Shown: one piece after another, positions 62,249 through 64,000 of the stretch
Layout of the letters: each line of letters starts with the position of its first letter
Numbering within the stretch: the first letter of the stretch is position 1
The notes under the pieces: model-generated
The model's input: only the letters and a program-made list of their open reading frames with translations
What the model was told of the DNA's origin: nothing
Database searches by the model: none
Source: Palsa-504 sp963847965
GTDB taxonomy: Bacteria > Actinomycetota > Actinomycetes > Streptosporangiales > Streptosporangiaceae
Assembly: GCA_963847965.1 (NCBI GenBank)
Contig: CAWKCG010000019.1
Coordinates: 62,001-126,000 of the forward strand
Reading direction: 5' to 3'
DNA length: 64,000 nucleotides
Program-made: the position numbers and the translations under genes

Positions 62249-63301
62249 ATGACTGTTGGCAGCTCCAAGACGATGCAAGCGTGGGAAGTGAGCCAGCCGG
62301 GGCCGATCGAGACCGGCCCGCTGAGGTACGTGGAGAAACCTGTGCCGGTCCCCGCTCCCGGCGAACTGCTAGTCCAGGTCCTGGTCTGCGCCGTATGCCG
62401 CACTGACCTGCACGTCAGCGAGGGTGACCTGCCGGTGCACCGTGAGCACGTCACGCCGGGTCACATGGTCGTGGGCCTGGTAGCGGCGCTGGGTGAGGGC
62501 GTTACCGACTACGCCGTAGGGGACCGGATCGGCGTGGCGTGGCTGCGGCATACCGACGGGACGTGTGCCTACTGCCGCCGCGGCAACGAGAACCTCTGCC
62601 CTAACTCGCTCTACACCGGCTGGGACGCCGACGGCGGCTACGCGGAGTACACGACCGTGCCGGCGGCGTTCGCCTACCAGCTGCCGGCCGGCGTCGCTGA
62701 CGTCGAGCTTGCGCCGCTGCTCTGCGCCGGGATCATCGGCTACCGGGCGCTGCTGCGCGCATCGCTGCCGGAGCACGGCAGGCTCGGATTGTACGGATTC
62801 GGTGACAGCGCCCACTTGATCGCCCAGGTAGCGCTGGCCCAAGGCGCGACGGTCCACGCCCTGACCCGCGGCGAGGCGTCTCAGCGGCTCGCGCTCGAAC
62901 TTGGCGCCGCGTCGGCCGGGGGCGCGTACGACTCCCCGCCAGAACCCCTGGACAGCGCCATCTTGTTCGCGCCGGTCGGGGACCTCGTGCCAGTCGCGAT
63001 GCGGGCACTTGACCGTGGGGGAGTCCTCGCCGTGGCTGGGATCCACCTGACCGACACACCGCCGCTGAACTATGAGCACGAGCTGTTCTATGAGAAGGAA
63101 CTACGCAGCGTAACCTCCAACACCCGGGACAACGGCCGGGAGTTCCTCGCGCTAGCCGTCCGGCACCACGTCCGGGCTACCACCCATCTTTATCCCATGT
63201 CACAAGCACAGCAGGCGCTGCAGGACCTCAAGGCCGGCGCCTTCGACGGGGCGGCGGTTCTCGTCAACGACGTAACGGCGTTGCCGGAGGGGCGTGCCTG
63301 A
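62249..63301 (+). CDS. Zinc-dependent alcohol dehydrogenase
   Basis: A 350-aa MDR-family dehydrogenase. The catalytic zinc region has CAVCRTDLHVSEG and GHMVVGLV (the usual GHE is GHM here). The structural zinc loop has CAYCRRGNENLCPNS (three of the four usual Cys, plus the Cys near LC). The NAD-binding motif is LYGFGDSAH, where the typical GxGxxG is replaced by GFGDSA. These match the AdhP/ADH-like 'zinc-binding alcohol dehydrogenase family' seen in actinobacteria. Altered motifs suggest shifted cofactor or metal handling. ATG 62249 is the best start. Confidence 0.86.
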   Translation: MTVGSSKTMQAWEVSQPGPIETGPLRYVEKPVPVPAPGELLVQVLVCAVCRTDLHVSEGDLPVHREHVTPGHMVVGLVAALGEGVTDYAVGDRIGVAWLRHTDGTCAYCRRGNENLCPNSLYTGWDADGGYAEYTTVPAAFAYQLPAGVADVELAPLLCAGIIGYRALLRASLPEHGRLGLYGFGDSAHLIAQVALAQGATVHALTRGEASQRLALELGAASAGGAYDSPPEPLDSAILFAPVGDLVPVAMRALDRGGVLAVAGIHLTDTPPLNYEHELFYEKELRSVTSNTRDNGREFLALAVRHHVRATTHLYPMSQAQQALQDLKAGAFDGAAVLVNDVTALPEGRA

Positions 63302-63306
63302 CTACC

Positions 63307-64000
63307 GTGGCTGACCTCTACCATGGCCTCGCCGCCGACTACGACTGGATCCTGGACGACGCCGCGCTGGTCAGCGGAGGGGCGATCAACCAGCCCGCGA
63401 CGGTGCGCCTGCTGCGCCGGATCGACCCGGCCAGTGCCGTGCTCGACGCGGCCTGCGGGACCGGCATCGACGCGGCGGTGCTCGCCCGCCGGGGCTTCAG
63501 CGTGCGGGCGGCCGACGGGAGCGGGGCCATGGTCGAGGCCGCGGCGGCGCGGTTCCGGCGGGAAGGGCTGGCGATCCCGGTCCAGCGCTGCCTGTGGGCG
63601 GACCTGCCTGCCGCCATCGACGAGCGGTTCGACGTCGTACTGTGCACCGGCAACGCGCTGGTGCATGCCGCCGGCCGCGACACGATGGTCCAGGCGCTCA
63701 CCGGGCTCCGGCGGGTGGCACGTCCCGGAGGGCACGTGGTGGTCGATTCCCGCGACTGGGAGAAGCTGCACGCCGAGCGCCGGATCGTTCAGGTCATGGA
63801 CCGGGTACGGGTGCGCGGCGGGCGCAGGTGCGTGGTGCTCTACGCCTGGGAGGTACCGGATCGCCTGGCGGAGGAGCACATCGCTCACCTGGTGTTCTTG
63901 TTCGAGGACGGCGACCGGATCGAGCCGCACGAATACCGGATCCCGTTCCGCCCCTTCACGCTCGGGGATCTCCGTGAACGACTCGAGCTCGCGGGATTGC
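63307..64000 (+). CDS. Class I SAM-dependent methyltransferase (cut by window end)
   Basis: The frame starts at GTG 63307 (MADLYHGLAADYDWIL) and stays open past the last base. Motif I is VLDAACGTGIDAAVLARRG, the acidic strand-2 end is RAADGSG, and LCTGNALVHA with LRRVARPGGHVVVD completes the Methyltransf_25 pattern. This resembles glycine/sarcosine N-methyltransferase-type or other small-molecule enzymes. At least 231 residues are visible. No good ribosome site precedes the GTG, 5 bases after the dehydrogenase stop, so coupling is likely. Confidence 0.78.
   Translation, partial: MADLYHGLAADYDWILDDAALVSGGAINQPATVRLLRRIDPASAVLDAACGTGIDAAVLARRGFSVRAADGSGAMVEAAAARFRREGLAIPVQRCLWADLPAAIDERFDVVLCTGNALVHAAGRDTMVQALTGLRRVARPGGHVVVDSRDWEKLHAERRIVQVMDRVRVRGGRRCVVLYAWEVPDRLAEEHIAHLVFLFEDGDRIEPHEYRIPFRPFTLGDLRERLELAGL

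Overview
The window is chromosomal DNA of a high-GC actinobacterium. Coding regions have G/C-saturated third positions, GTG/TTG starts are common, several genes look leaderless, and the family content fits the Streptosporangiales/Streptomyces side of the phylum (DUF3040, DUF1206, the SpoIIE/STAS/RsbW-type module, a short-LID adenylate kinase). The species cannot be named from the sequence. I found no rRNA, tRNA, CRISPR array, transposase or attachment site.

Layout. 1-1992: end of an oxidoreductase operon, probably formate dehydrogenase (C-terminus of the catalytic subunit, four-cluster Fe-S subunit, NrfD-type membrane anchor). 2280-3440: a compact Rho factor behind a C-rich leader. 3450-9221: a methyltransferase, a glutaminyl cyclase, an HExxH protein, a membrane FtsH-like AAA protease coupled to a lipoprotein, and YnfA. 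9350-13345: one very large protein joining a membrane GT2 synthase to a GH18 domain and two chitin-binding modules. 13408-17888: decarboxylase, OsmC, patatin, rhomboid and a phasin-like protein. 18000-21156: a PHP-UvrD helicase with a frameshift. 21323-24288: threonine synthase, isochorismatase-type hydrolase and a secreted protein.

24620-30396 looks like a catabolic island. A plus-strand set (MetE-like protein, SDR, amidohydrolase) converges on a minus-strand set (fused CoA-transferase, a UGSC-type protein with an in-frame TGA, and a 356-aa unknown), followed by a LuxR/AAA regulator. The TGA is followed by Gly-Ser-Cys codons and by a hairpin placed as expected for a bacterial SECIS, so this is very probably a selenoprotein. 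Formate dehydrogenase is the other classic selenocysteine enzyme, and part of its operon appears at the window start.

33306-42551 carries redox and lipid-type enzymes: DUF445, flavin amine oxidase, crotonase, SDR, MFS-CMD, copper amine oxidase with a flavin oxidase remnant behind it, and a PhyH dioxygenase. 42831-47846 holds a partner-switching regulatory module (SpoIIE phosphatase, STAS, RsbW-like kinase) and a truncated stress-type sigma factor. 50528-59037 is a complete, tightly overlapped Wadjet (JetABCD) anti-plasmid operon, type II by my reading. 59104-64000 holds a LacI regulator with palindromic sites, adenylate kinase, an alcohol dehydrogenase and a methyltransferase cut by the window end.

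Four single-base frameshifts lie in three otherwise well-conserved genes (20713, 26092, 26201, 49306). Together with an MFS gene lacking its stop codon, they suggest either residual indel errors in the assembly or several recent lesions. The gene calls there describe the restored proteins.
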